Shown piece after piece: positions 51,284 through 60,399 of a stretch of 64,000 nucleotides of DNA. The stretch is taken from NCBI RefSeq assembly GCF_027568575.1, contig NZ_JANUVP010000009.1; one strand, given 5' to 3'. The position numbers were made by a program, and so were the translations under genes. This stretch comes from Caldifermentibacillus hisashii. Its GTDB lineage: Bacteria > Bacillota > Bacilli > Bacillales > Caldibacillaceae. The notes below the pieces were generated by a model. That model made no database searches, was not told the DNA's origin, and was given only the letters and a program-made list of their open reading frames with translations. The stretch's first letter is position 1, and each line of letters begins with the position of its first letter.

Positions 51284-51617
51284 TCGTAACCCTCTTTCTA
51301 CCCAATTGATATCATTAGATAATTGTAACCGAAATATATCTATTTTACCAGTGGGGAAAGATGGATACAATCATTGTTTTTAAGTTGTTATAAAGAATGT
51401 ACTGGAACTTAACAAATCTATATTGGCCAAATTCAGTTTTGAACGATCGAAAGCGAGACAAATGAAACAAAACCGGAAATAAGTGACCGTTCATTAAGAG
51501 TTTTGGTGGCAAATTTCTACTTAAGAAATCAAAAATTTTTTGACCAAAGCAATTGACGCACATTGAAATGAACGGTAAGATAAAAGAGGATTAAATTGAA
51601 TACCCGTGTCGGACGGG

Positions 51618-51652
51618 AGAGGTTCATAGCTTAAACCCTCTATAAAAAACTA
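51618..51652 (+). promoter_or_regulatory. PreQ1-I riboswitch
   Basis: AGAGGTTCATAGCTTAAACC followed by CTCTATAAAAAACTA is the compact preQ1-I pseudoknot: the first hairpin AGAGG/CCTCT and the A-rich tail ending ACTA. A terminator follows. The 390-bp gap before queF otherwise shows nothing. It should shut off queF-queC when preQ1 is plentiful. Confidence 0.93.
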
Positions 51653-51657
51653 TGGAT

Positions 51658-51688
51658 ACCATGTCTGTCCATAAGGCATGGTTTTTTT
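51658..51688 (+). terminator. PreQ1-controlled terminator
   Basis: ACCATG (51658-51663) pairs with CATGGT (51677-51682), followed by a run of T to 51688. Confidence 0.8.
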
Positions 51689-51743
51689 AGTTTTTGAAAG
51701 CTATTACCCTCCTGTAAGCACGGATCATACAGGAGGTTTTATT

Positions 51744-52229
51744 ATGGGAAGAAAAAAAGATGAAGTAAAATCACTTGGAAAAAAGGAAGCAAAATATATT
51801 TTTGATTATGCGCCGGAAGTTTTGGAGGCAGTTCAAAATAAACACGCCGGTCGTGATTATTTTGTAAAATTCAATTGTCCGGAATTTACCAGCTTATGTC
51901 CAATTACAAACCAACCGGACTTTGCGACAATTTATATTTCTTATATCCCTGATGAGAAATTAGTCGAGAGTAAATCTTTAAAACTATATTTATTCAGTTT
52001 TCGCAATCATGGTGATTTTCACGAAGACTGTGTCAACATAATTATGGATGATCTAATTCAGTTGCTTGACCCGAAATATATTGAGGTTTGGGGAAAATTT
52101 ACGCCAAGGGGTGGTATTTCAATTGACCCGTATTGCAATTATGGTCGTCCGGGTACGAAATATGAAGAAATGGCATATTACCGGTTGATGAATCATGATT
52201 TATATCCGGAAAAAGTGGATAATCGGTAG
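51744..52229 (+). CDS. queF: NADPH-dependent preQ0 reductase QueF
   Basis: 161 residues, the short (type I) QueF. EFTSLCPITNQPDFATI contains the thioimide-forming Cys and the substrate Asp; YLFSFRNHGDFHED is the QueF motif. It reduces preQ0 to preQ1 for queuosine. AGGAGG at 51731-51736 fixes ATG 51744. It is controlled by the preQ1 riboswitch, so the switch senses the product of this enzyme. Confidence 0.97.
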   Translation: MGRKKDEVKSLGKKEAKYIFDYAPEVLEAVQNKHAGRDYFVKFNCPEFTSLCPITNQPDFATIYISYIPDEKLVESKSLKLYLFSFRNHGDFHEDCVNIIMDDLIQLLDPKYIEVWGKFTPRGGISIDPYCNYGRPGTKYEEMAYYRLMNHDLYPEKVDNR

Positions 52230-52321
52230 TTATGAGAAGGGTTCGGATATATGAGACGATTTTTTGATAAATATAGGTTTGAGATCTTTTAAAAACTATT
52301 TAATAAATGGATGTGTCAGCG

Positions 52322-52996
52322 ATGCTAAAAGATGAAAAAGCTGTTGTTGTATTTAGTGGGGGGCAAGATAGCACCACCTGTCTATTTTGGGCTCTCAATA
52401 CGTTTCAAAATGTAGAAGCGGTAACCTTTGATTATAATCAGCGTCATAAAAAAGAAATCGAGTGTGCCAAATCTATTGCCGAAGAATTAAAGGTTAAGCA
52501 CCATATTCTCGATATGAACTTATTAAATCAGCTGTCTCCGAGTGCTTTAACGAGAATGGACATCGACGTAAAAGCCGGAAAGAGTGGGGAGTTGCCATCG
52601 TCTTTTGTTCCCGGTAGAAATTTGATTTTCCTGTCAATGGCTGCAATTTTGGCTCAGCAAATCGGTGCGAAACATTTAGTCACCGGTGTTTGTGAAACGG
52701 ATTTTAGCGGTTACCCGGATTGCCGCGATGTGTTTGTGAAGTCGTTGAATGTAACCATTAATTTGGCCATGGGCCAAGAATTTGTCATCCACACACCATT
52801 AATGTGGTTGGATAAAGCTGCCACTTGGAAAATGGCTGATGATTTAAATGTTCTTAAATTAATTAAGGAGAGAACATTAACTTGTTATGAGGGAATAATT
52901 GGTGATGGTTGTGGAAAATGTCCGGCTTGTCAATTACGTCGTCAAGGTTATGAAAAATATATGCAGATGAAGGCGAATGTTTCAACGGCTATTTAA
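52322..52996 (+). CDS. queC: 7-cyano-7-deazaguanine synthase QueC
   Basis: About 224 residues. VVFSGGQDSTTCLFWAL is the PP-loop for ATP, and the C-terminal CYEG..CGKCPACQLR provides the zinc cysteines. It makes preQ0 from 7-carboxy-7-deazaguanine, the step before QueF. An ATG at 52307 in the same frame is possible; neither has a strong ribosome site, and 52322 matches the usual N-terminus. queD and queE, which normally accompany queC, are not in the window. Confidence 0.92.
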   Translation: MLKDEKAVVVFSGGQDSTTCLFWALNTFQNVEAVTFDYNQRHKKEIECAKSIAEELKVKHHILDMNLLNQLSPSALTRMDIDVKAGKSGELPSSFVPGRNLIFLSMAAILAQQIGAKHLVTGVCETDFSGYPDCRDVFVKSLNVTINLAMGQEFVIHTPLMWLDKAATWKMADDLNVLKLIKERTLTCYEGIIGDGCGKCPACQLRRQGYEKYMQMKANVSTAI

Positions 52997-53192
52997 AACG
53001 AAAGTTGTTGTGGAAATCACAACTGATTATTCCTAAAACCGGATTTTACGAACTTACATACCATAGAAATTCGTTGGCCTAGAAAGGTTGCAAGTCATCA
53101 GCGAAATTCCTGAGAAATTCTCGCTTTCATGCGTTGTAGTTTTTTATTTAGCCAGTTTATGAAAGATTACCAGTAAATAATGAGGAGTTATG

Positions 53193-53747
53193 ATGTTAAT
53201 GAGAGTCATTTTGTATTTAATGTTTATTGTGTTGGCGAATGTTATTACAGCCAGATTTCAACCGGTTCAAATAGGAATGTTTCATATTCCGTGGGGTACT
53301 TTTTTAATCGGAGCTACATTTATTTTCCGTGACTTAGTTCAAAATAAATATGGCAAGGGAAAAACGTATCTGTTAATACTTATTGCCCTGATATTGTCTG
53401 CCGTTTCATCTTATCTCTTAGGTGACACCTTATGGATTGTGATGGCTTCAGCTTTATCATTTCTTATCGCCGAGTCGACGGATACCGAAATTTATTCGCG
53501 CTTAAAATTACCGATGAGTTGGCGGGTGTTATACAGCGGGCTTGTTGGTGGATTATTCGATTCAGTTGTTTTTATCATAATTGGTTTAAGTCCGCTTGGT
53601 GCCGGCTTTATTCCTTGGGAAGCAGTACCGGCAGCGATTATTGGTCAAGTGATTGTAAAAACGATCATGCAAGGCTGTGGGGCAATTTTGCTTTCTCTTA
53701 TGGTAAAAAATTCCCGTTTCCGAGCATTGATTTTATCCCATTCTTAA
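53193..53747 (+). CDS. VUT/QPTR-family transporter, probable queuosine-precursor importer
   Basis: 184 residues with about six membrane segments. NVITARFQP, TFLIGATFIFRDLVQNKYG and ESTDTEIYSRLK are signatures of the YhhQ/VUT (DUF165) family, shown in E. coli to import queuosine precursors. Its position right after queC supports that role. GAGGAG at 53182-53187; three ATGs (53190, 53193, 53199) are possible. The 190 bp before it contain a hairpin GTTGTG/CACAAC and AGCGAAATT/AATTCTCGCT but no recognised switch. Confidence 0.8.
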   Translation: MLMRVILYLMFIVLANVITARFQPVQIGMFHIPWGTFLIGATFIFRDLVQNKYGKGKTYLLILIALILSAVSSYLLGDTLWIVMASALSFLIAESTDTEIYSRLKLPMSWRVLYSGLVGGLFDSVVFIIIGLSPLGAGFIPWEAVPAAIIGQVIVKTIMQGCGAILLSLMVKNSRFRALILSHS

Positions 53748-53856
53748 CGGCGAGTCATAAAATCCACCAGATTTCCATCAAATTTTGAATCCTTTCCATG
53801 AATAGATCGTATAATACAAATAATACTGTTCTGGCAGTGAGAGGAGATTAAATGTT

Positions 53857-54147
53857 ATGGTTTCTACAATATTAAAATTGATTACGGGTGGCTTGGAAGC
53901 TTTTTGGGGAATACCGATTTTAGGGGGAGCCATTATTTTTAGTATGGCTTGGGCACCGCTCGGAATCATGTTTGTTTTGCATATCATTACGCTCATATTT
54001 TCAATAATGGAAAAAAGATCTTTTCATGGAAGTGTGTTAGGGATTATTACATCCTGTTTAGGTTGGATTCCATTTCTCGGAATGGCCCTTCACATTATTA
54101 CAGCAATTCTCTTATTAATAGACGGATTTCGATCAAGTTTTAAATAG
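53857..54147 (+). CDS. Small hypothetical membrane protein
   Basis: 96 residues, three hydrophobic segments (about 20-50 twice and 62-90). No family recognised. Gly-Ala-rich helices and an ending FRSSFK fit a small inner-membrane protein. GAGGAG is 10 bp before the ATG. TTGAAT (53785-53790), 19 bp, TATAAT (53810-53815) is a likely promoter, so it is transcribed separately. A stem (54157-54165 with 54192-54200) follows but lacks a T-run. Confidence 0.65.
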   Translation: MVSTILKLITGGLEAFWGIPILGGAIIFSMAWAPLGIMFVLHIITLIFSIMEKRSFHGSVLGIITSCLGWIPFLGMALHIITAILLLIDGFRSSFK

Positions 54148-54268
54148 AAACGACCTATAGGGGCAGTCCCGGAAAGTTTTTTATAAACGGATGCCCCTAT
54201 TTGAAGTGAATACAAGTACATTTTTATTAATCCCGTTAACAGTACGTATCTTTAGCAACCGTTCTTTC

Positions 54269-54796
54269 TTATTTATTTTTTAATTGGGAAAGAATATCAA
54301 TGTACTCCTTCCCTTTTTGTACGTAAACTTCAATTGAACCTTGAATTAACATGAAATCATGATCTGACAATTCACGGACAACTTTTCCGGGAGAGCCGAC
54401 CACCAGCGAGCGGGGAGGGATTTTTTTTTCGCCGGTTATCAGTGTATTCGCACCGATAATACATTGTTCACCGATTTCAGCATCATCTAAAATAGTAGAC
54501 CCCATACCTACAATTGTGTTTCTTCCAATCTTACAGCCATGTAAAATTACATTATGTCCTACTGTTACACCGTCTTTAATGATGGTCGGATGATCTTCAT
54601 AAAGATGGATGGTTACATTATCTTGAATACTGCATTTTTCTCCGATAATGATGGGCCCTTCATCACCGCGTAAAACGGCATTAAACCATACGGAACTTTC
54701 CTTTCCTATTGTTACATCACCAATTAAATATGCCCCCGGAGCAATAAAAACACTATCGTGAACATTTGGTGTTTTTCCTTTATAAGGAATTAACAT
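54269..54796 (-). CDS. ytoA: Gamma-carbonic-anhydrase-like hexapeptide protein (YtoA)
   Basis: 175 residues forming a left-handed beta-helix: IGDVTIGKESSVWFNAVLRGDEGPI is the classical gamma-CA opening. Metal ligands correspond to His in TIHLYEDHP and to the two His of VGHNVILHG. Many such proteins (YrdA, PaaY, YtoA) have weak or no carbonic anhydrase activity; the true substrate is unknown. It is divergent from the polyamine operon leader. Confidence 0.9.
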   Translation of the reverse strand: MLIPYKGKTPNVHDSVFIAPGAYLIGDVTIGKESSVWFNAVLRGDEGPIIIGEKCSIQDNVTIHLYEDHPTIIKDGVTVGHNVILHGCKIGRNTIVGMGSTILDDAEIGEQCIIGANTLITGEKKIPPRSLVVGSPGKVVRELSDHDFMLIQGSIEVYVQKGKEYIDILSQLKNK

Positions 54797-55052
54797 AGTT
54801 TTGCCTCCATTATATGAAAGATTTGTATATTACTATTTTATCAATAATTTGATAAATTCCAAGTTCCTATTTAAGGTTTGCACCCAAAAAGGTTATTTGA
54901 AAATATTTTACAAAATATTTAATAAATATATCTATGAGGATAAAAAATATTGTGCCATTCGTATATGATTTATAGAAATGTTTACTTTCTTGGAGTTTAT
55001 GGTAAACCTATAAACGTGCAAAAAAATTTTATTAAGACATTTCCAAAATAAA

Positions 55053-55081
55053 TTGACATGTCTTTTTAAATCCTTTATTAT
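55053..55081 (+). promoter_or_regulatory. Sigma-A promoter of the polyamine operon
   Basis: TTGACA (55053-55058), 17 bp, TATTAT (55076-55081). Transcription would begin near 55088. The region 54797-55050 is AT-rich with no gene. Confidence 0.8.
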
Positions 55082-55104
55082 TATTCCAGCATAAATAAAA
55101 GTTT

Positions 55105-55284
55105 CTCTCTTATTAATAGCCGTTGAGACGAGGGGTCTAAGATACGGTGGCAAACCAGTTTGGTTCACAGAACTAAATATTGGGTGCCCAACCTGAGCAC
55201 AAAATGAGTACATTTTGTGAGCAATAAGAGGATAAGCAGCTGATATTAATCGAAGCTTTCCTTGCCTTTGGAGAGCTTTTTTTA
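55105..55284 (+). promoter_or_regulatory. Structured leader of the polyamine operon, riboswitch-like, class not recognised
   Basis: A closing stem CTCTTATT (55107-55114) with AATAAGAG (55223-55230) encloses several hairpins. These are CCGT/ACGG (55120/55144) with AGAC/GTCT inside, 55159-55166 with 55170-55177 (8 bp, ACA loop), and 55198-55206 with 55211-55219 (9 bp). An intrinsic terminator follows: 55253-55261 with 55270-55278, then seven T. It lies between a promoter and the first gene. It does not fit the T-box, lysine, SAM, ydaO, ykkC or speF patterns that I know. Confidence 0.7.
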
Positions 55285-55321
55285 TGCCTAAACAAAAAAA
55301 TTGTGTTAGGAGTGGTTAATA

Positions 55322-55666
55322 TTGGCAGAGAAATTTTTATTCATATCGGAATCTGCAATAGAAGGATATCAGAATCAAATACCTGATGCAGGGCGGGATT
55401 CAACTTTCCTTCAAAAACCGTTTATTAAAGCAGCTTGTGAAGTGTTTTCACCAACAAGTACAACTCATGCGAGCAGGGAAAATATGACAACAGCTGTCCA
55501 AAATACTGTACAAATTACCTGCGCTGCATTCATTGATACAGGAAACACAAATGAACTTTGCGGAATCGTAGAGGGAACTTGTAAGGTACATGAGCAAATT
55601 TCTAATAGGGCAATGGAGTTCGACAAGGTGCTTACTACACTTAATGATAGTGGTGGCTGCCGATGA
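55322..55666 (+). CDS. Hypothetical protein, first gene of the polyamine operon
   Basis: 114 residues with five cysteines, no membrane segment and no motif I recognise (MAEKFLFISESAIEGYQNQ... ending NDSGGCR). TTG 55322 has AGGAG 9 bp upstream, directly after the leader terminator. Its stop overlaps the speA start (ATGATGA), so the two proteins should be made in equal amounts. It may be a regulator or subunit of the decarboxylase. That role rests only on position. Confidence 0.7.
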   Translation: MAEKFLFISESAIEGYQNQIPDAGRDSTFLQKPFIKAACEVFSPTSTTHASRENMTTAVQNTVQITCAAFIDTGNTNELCGIVEGTCKVHEQISNRAMEFDKVLTTLNDSGGCR

Positions 55667-57165
55667 TGAACAAACTACTGGAATTTGAACAACCGTTGAT
55701 AAAAGCAGCGCCTAAATTAGATCACAATCAATTGCCCTTATTTCAAACACTAGTTCAATATGCCAGAAGAGATGTTACACCATTTGATGTCCCGGGTCAC
55801 AAAATGGGGGCACAAATGAATCCGTTACGAATGGTTCTCGGGGATATGACAATGCGGATGGACGTCAACTCAATGAAAGAACTTGATCTGTTAAGCCATC
55901 CCCAATCGGTAATCAAAGAAGCCCAGGAATTAGCGGCTGATGCATTTGGAGCCGATCATGCTTATTTTTTAGTTAACGGTACGACAATTGGTATTATTGC
56001 CATGATTTTAGCAGCAGTAAAACCGGGTGAAACGCTTCTTGTACCGAGAAATTGTCATAAATCCGTTATGAATGGAATAATTTTGAGCGGGGCAAAACCG
56101 ATATTTATTCAACCCGAAGTCGACTTGCATTTTGGGATTGCCCACGGTGTGTCTGTTAAAAATGTAAGAAAGGCATTAAATGAAAATCCGGAAACGAAAG
56201 CAATCCTTGTCACATATCCAACCTATTTTGGTGTAATGAATGAATTGGTGGAAATTTGTGAACTCGCCCACGAACGGGGTGTAACAGTTCTTGTCGACAG
56301 TGCTCATGGTGCTCACTTGGCTTTTATGCCTGATGACTATATCGATCCTCTTACAGCCGGAGCTGATGCAGTTACCGTTAGCATGCATAAAACAGGGGGT
56401 TCCTTAACCCAAAGTTCATTACTATTATTAAAAGGGAACCGAATTGCTCCGGAACGTATGCAAAAAATAGTGAATATGTTACAAACAACAAGTGCGAACT
56501 ATTTGTTAATGAGTTCTTTGGATGTGGCACGAAGAGAGATGGTTCTGTTTGGAAAAAAGCGGTATAGGGAATTAAAACCGATTGTAAAGGATGCTGTTCT
56601 GTCCATTGAAGCAAATTCGAACTATGAAGTATTAAAAGAAGCCTACGTGGAGAAATATTTCCAACAATCATATGATTGGACAAAACTTGTTATCCGTGTA
56701 AATGGAATTGGTTTTACCGGCTTTGATGTCTACACAATTTTAAAAGAAGAATACGGCATTCAAATGGAATTGGCTGAAGGATATGTCATTATGGCTGTGA
56801 TTAGCTCGTTCGACACGAAAGAATCCATCGACAAACTAGTTTTTGCCTTGAAGGATATTGAGAAAAAGTATGGAAAACATGCAACGATCATTTCTACTCA
56901 CGTCACAACAAGTGAAGTAAATAAATTAGTTCTTGTTCCGCGCGATGCTTTTTATGCTGAGCAAGAATCTATACCGATTGATCAAGCTGTTGGACGGATA
57001 AGTGCGGATACATTGATGATTTATCCGCCGGGTATTCCTCTTGTTATACCGGGAGAATTAATTTCCAACGAGGTGCTCAATCAATATCATTATTACTGTC
57101 AAACAATCGGGAGTGTATTAACTGAAGCAAAAGAGGCAAACCATATTAAAGTTGTGAAGGAATGA
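55663..57165 (+). CDS. speA: Biosynthetic arginine decarboxylase (SpeA, Orn/Lys/Arg decarboxylase fold I)
   Basis: 500 residues, the short Bacillus form (about 490) rather than the 750-residue inducible enzymes. VDSAHGAHLAF (Asp212) and SMHKTGGSLTQSS (PLP Lys243) form the active site; VTPFDVPGHKMG is the conserved N-terminal block. It converts arginine to agmatine. Lysine decarboxylase activity cannot be excluded from sequence alone, but agmatinase in the same operon supports arginine. Translationally coupled to the preceding gene. Confidence 0.92.
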   Translation: MMNKLLEFEQPLIKAAPKLDHNQLPLFQTLVQYARRDVTPFDVPGHKMGAQMNPLRMVLGDMTMRMDVNSMKELDLLSHPQSVIKEAQELAADAFGADHAYFLVNGTTIGIIAMILAAVKPGETLLVPRNCHKSVMNGIILSGAKPIFIQPEVDLHFGIAHGVSVKNVRKALNENPETKAILVTYPTYFGVMNELVEICELAHERGVTVLVDSAHGAHLAFMPDDYIDPLTAGADAVTVSMHKTGGSLTQSSLLLLKGNRIAPERMQKIVNMLQTTSANYLLMSSLDVARREMVLFGKKRYRELKPIVKDAVLSIEANSNYEVLKEAYVEKYFQQSYDWTKLVIRVNGIGFTGFDVYTILKEEYGIQMELAEGYVIMAVISSFDTKESIDKLVFALKDIEKKYGKHATIISTHVTTSEVNKLVLVPRDAFYAEQESIPIDQAVGRISADTLMIYPPGIPLVIPGELISNEVLNQYHYYCQTIGSVLTEAKEANHIKVVKE

Positions 57166-57173
57166 TGTCATAA

Positions 57174-58028
57174 ATGAATTGGTACACGGAATCGTGGAGC
57201 GATGAATGCAAATTTTCCATTGCTTACGATGAGAAAATTTATAGTGAAAAAACACCTTTCCAACAAATTGATTTTTATAAGGGTAAGGAGTTTGGCACAT
57301 TTTTCACTTTAGATGGTTTGATGATGGTAAATGAAAAAGATGAATTTATTTACCACGAGATGATTGTTCACCCCGCATTCGCCACAAACCCAAATATAAA
57401 ACGAGTTCTAATCATCGGTGGCGGTGATGGCGGTACGGCTCGTGAAGTTTTACGGTACAAATCGGTTGAAGAAGTGGTCATGGTTGAAATTGATGAACGT
57501 GTTTTTCGACTGTGTCAAAAGTATTTACCTGTTACTGCCGGCGGGATCGAGGAAGAGCCGCGAATGACCTTGAAATTCGAGGATGGTTTGGCTTATGTGA
57601 AAAAAGCACCCGATGCGTCGTTTGATTTAATTCTTGTTGATTCCACTGATCCGATTTCTGTAGGAGAAGGTCTTTTTACAATCGAATTTTATCAAGAATG
57701 TTATCGAGTATTAAGAAATGATGGAATCTTAATTAATCAGCATGAGTCACCATATTTTACTGAATATGCAGAAAATATGAAAAGGGCACACAAAAAGATT
57801 AAACATATTTTTCCTATTACGCATGTTTATCAGTACCATATGCCGACATATCCTTCCGGTCACTGGTTATTCGGCTTTGCTTCAAAGGTGTACGATCCGT
57901 TGCTAGATTTACACGCGGAAGATTGGAAAAAATTTAAGATTCAAACAAAATATTACAATACCGAACTCCACCGCGGGGCGTTTTGTTTGCCGAATTACGT
58001 AAGGGAGGCACTAGTAGATGGGGAATAA
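57174..58028 (+). CDS. speE: Spermidine synthase SpeE
   Basis: 284 residues. VLIIGGGDGGTAREVLRYK binds decarboxylated AdoMet. VMVEIDERV and LVDSTDPISVGEGLF carry the acidic residues for putrescine. It transfers aminopropyl from decarboxylated AdoMet to putrescine. It starts 8 bp after speA and overlaps speB by 11 bp. The AdoMet decarboxylase speD is not in the window. Confidence 0.95.
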   Translation: MNWYTESWSDECKFSIAYDEKIYSEKTPFQQIDFYKGKEFGTFFTLDGLMMVNEKDEFIYHEMIVHPAFATNPNIKRVLIIGGGDGGTAREVLRYKSVEEVVMVEIDERVFRLCQKYLPVTAGGIEEEPRMTLKFEDGLAYVKKAPDASFDLILVDSTDPISVGEGLFTIEFYQECYRVLRNDGILINQHESPYFTEYAENMKRAHKKIKHIFPITHVYQYHMPTYPSGHWLFGFASKVYDPLLDLHAEDWKKFKIQTKYYNTELHRGAFCLPNYVREALVDGE

Positions 58029-58878
58029 AAAAATGAATATAAGTACTTTTATCGGTTGTGATAAATCTTATGAAGAAGCAAGCCTTGTTTTGTTCGGGGT
58101 ACCTTTTGACGGAACAACGAGTTTCCGTCCGGGTACCCGTTTTGCAATGCAGGCAATTCGTACGGATTCATATGGTTTGGAAACTTATTCACCATATTTG
58201 GATCGGGATTTGGAGAATATAGCTGTTTTTGACGGTGGGGACTTAGACTTGCCATTTGGAAATACCGAAAAGGTAATGGATATTATTTTTGAATATAGCC
58301 GGGGCGTTTTAACTGATGGGAAGAAATTTCTAATGGTAGGGGGAGAACACCTTGTTAGTCTTTCTTCAATTAAAGCAGCATATGAAAAATATTCGGACTT
58401 ACATTTGATCCATATTGATGCGCATACCGATCTACGTGAACATTATTTAGGTGAAAAACTGTCCCACGCTTCAGTCATTCGCAATTGTCATGAGTTTCTC
58501 GGTGACGGTCGGATTTTCCAATTCGGGATTCGCTCCGGTTTAAAAGAAGAATTTGAATGGGCAAAAGAACATACATATTTGGAAAAATTTTCTCTTGAAA
58601 CATTTGCGGAAAAGATGGACGAATTAGCTAATGTGCCTGTTTATATTACGATTGATCTTGATGTTCTTGATCCGGGCATTTTTCCCGGCACTGGAACACC
58701 GGAACCGGGTGGAATTTCATATCGTGATTTATTAGATGCAATTGGGCATATGCAAAAATTGAACCAAATTGTTGCGGCAGACGTGGTTGAGTTATCACCA
58801 CCATATGACCCTTCAGGCGCATCAACTGCAGTGGCATGTAAAACCGTTCGGGAAATGTTATTGACATTAGGGAAATAA
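58018..58878 (+). CDS. speB: Agmatinase SpeB
   Basis: 286 residues, ureohydrolase family. GGEHLVSLS, HIDAHTDLREHY and TIDLDVLDPGIFPGTGTPEPGG supply the two-manganese site. It hydrolyses agmatine to putrescine and urea. GGGAGG is 9 bp before ATG 58018. With SpeA and SpeE it completes arginine-to-spermidine apart from AdoMet decarboxylase. Confidence 0.95.
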   Translation: MGNKKMNISTFIGCDKSYEEASLVLFGVPFDGTTSFRPGTRFAMQAIRTDSYGLETYSPYLDRDLENIAVFDGGDLDLPFGNTEKVMDIIFEYSRGVLTDGKKFLMVGGEHLVSLSSIKAAYEKYSDLHLIHIDAHTDLREHYLGEKLSHASVIRNCHEFLGDGRIFQFGIRSGLKEEFEWAKEHTYLEKFSLETFAEKMDELANVPVYITIDLDVLDPGIFPGTGTPEPGGISYRDLLDAIGHMQKLNQIVAADVVELSPPYDPSGASTAVACKTVREMLLTLGK

Positions 58879-59002
58879 ATACGTGGGAGGTTCTTCATTC
58901 CTTACTAATGGTTAGTTGAACGGGCTGTTTATCCCACCTTTTTAAATGAAGTATCTTGATATGGGGGCTTGTCTCGCCGTTATGGTGGGAAAAAAGAATG
59001 TT

Positions 59003-59050
59003 AAAGACATAACATGTTGACGTTGGCTAATATGTTATGTCTTTTATTCT
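59003..59050 (+). terminator. Terminator of the polyamine operon
   Basis: AAAGACATAACAT (59003-59015) pairs perfectly over 13 bp with ATGTTATGTCTTT (59032-59044), followed by TATTCTGTTTTT. The 120 bp between speB and this stem show nothing. Confidence 0.8.
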
Positions 59051-59129
59051 GTTTTTGGTTCAGATATTTTTTCGGCTTACTCAAAATGGGCCATCTATGA
59101 AAGACGTATTTTTTTACGTTTAAAATGCA

Positions 59130-59182
59130 AAAATGTCCGGCAAATATACGAATTCGCTTATTGCGGGACATTTTATATTTTT
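59130..59182. terminator. Second hairpin between speB and the YitT gene
   Basis: AAAATGTCCGGCAA (59130-59143) pairs with TTGCGGGACATTTT (59161-59174) with one mismatch, with T-rich flanks on both strands. It probably terminates the minus-strand YitT gene. Confidence 0.6.
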
Positions 59183-59289
59183 TCGGTGAACTAGAGAGGC
59201 TTCAGTAGCATTACCTCGCAAGCGATAATATTTTTTCGCTGACTATGACTCTGCTCTCGCCTAGAGGTTCGACAGTTGCCGAGTTTTCT

Positions 59290-60144
59290 TTACCAAATCT
59301 GATGAAACCGACCAATTACGTTTTGCGTTGAAATAATGCTGACAAATGATTTTGGATCTGCTGATTTCACAATTTGTTTTAATTGATGCATTTCACCTTT
59401 CATGATAACACAATACAACACTGTTTTTTCCTTTTGGGTATAGCCACCGCTTGCATTCCACATTGTCGTCCCGCGATGAAGTTCTTTTGTAATCGCCTCG
59501 TTCACTTCTTTCCCTTTATCTGTAATAATCAATAATGAGATGCGATCAACGTGGTTTAAGATAATATTATAAGTTTTCATGGATGAATAAAACGATATAA
59601 TGGTGTACAAGGCAATTTCGCTATTAAAAATAAAGCCGGATAAAATAACAATAATTGTATTAATAATTAAGTTTGACTTTCCGACTGTGATATTACGATA
59701 TTTTGCAATCACCCGTGATAATATATCAAAACCGCCTTCCGAACCGCCGCGACGGAGAACAAGACCACAACCGACCGCATTTAAAACCCCACCGAAAATA
59801 GCAGATAGTAAAGGATCATCCGTCCAAATATGTTTAATCGGGACTATTAATAAGAAAAACGAAACTAAACTTGTTGCTAATATTGTATAGAAGCTAAATT
59901 TTTTGCCCAGATAAATATATCCTAAGATCAGTAATGGTATATTTAAAAGGAAATAATAAACACCAACGTTAATAGGAATAAAATGGTTGAGTAATTGGGA
60001 AAAACCACTTACCCCTCCGGATAATAACCCTGCCGGTATGGTAAACATATTTAGTGCAAAAGCAGTAATAATTGTTCCAAGAACCATACAAAATAAGTCA
60101 ATGAAAGTACTTATATTTGTTTTCTTTGTCATTATCGTTTCCAT
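59290..60144 (-). CDS. YitT-family membrane protein (DUF161 plus DUF2179)
   Basis: 284 residues. Five or six membrane helices with FTIPAGLLSGGVSGFSQLL and LRRGGSEGGFDILSR (glycine-rich YitT motifs) are followed by a soluble DUF2179 domain (about 205-284: GKEVNEAITKELHRGTTMWNASGGYTQKEK). Function is unknown; transport is suspected. Monocistronic. GAGG precedes the ATG. Confidence 0.85.
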   Translation of the reverse strand: METIMTKKTNISTFIDLFCMVLGTIITAFALNMFTIPAGLLSGGVSGFSQLLNHFIPINVGVYYFLLNIPLLILGYIYLGKKFSFYTILATSLVSFFLLIVPIKHIWTDDPLLSAIFGGVLNAVGCGLVLRRGGSEGGFDILSRVIAKYRNITVGKSNLIINTIIVILSGFIFNSEIALYTIISFYSSMKTYNIILNHVDRISLLIITDKGKEVNEAITKELHRGTTMWNASGGYTQKEKTVLYCVIMKGEMHQLKQIVKSADPKSFVSIISTQNVIGRFHQIW

Positions 60145-60399
60145 TTGAAATTAAACCTCGTTTTAAAAAATGATGATTTTTAGTCCTCATATATAGTAGC
60201 ACCTTTACTTTTATTTAGAAAGGTATTTTTTGTGAAAAATATATCATGAATGAAGCGAATTTTTAGGGGTTGAATATAGAATTATCATGTCCTAAAATAT
60301 ATATTGCTTTTCATAAACTAATGATCCTGAAAATAAATAAGCAATAAACTGCCATTCAGAAAAAATTTAAGTCGGGAAGTGAGGCAGGATTTTTAATAG

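Noticed and set aside
54157..54200. Terminator after the small membrane gene at 53857
   Set aside because: ATAGGGGCA/TGCCCCTAT is a good stem, but neither strand has a T-run after it.
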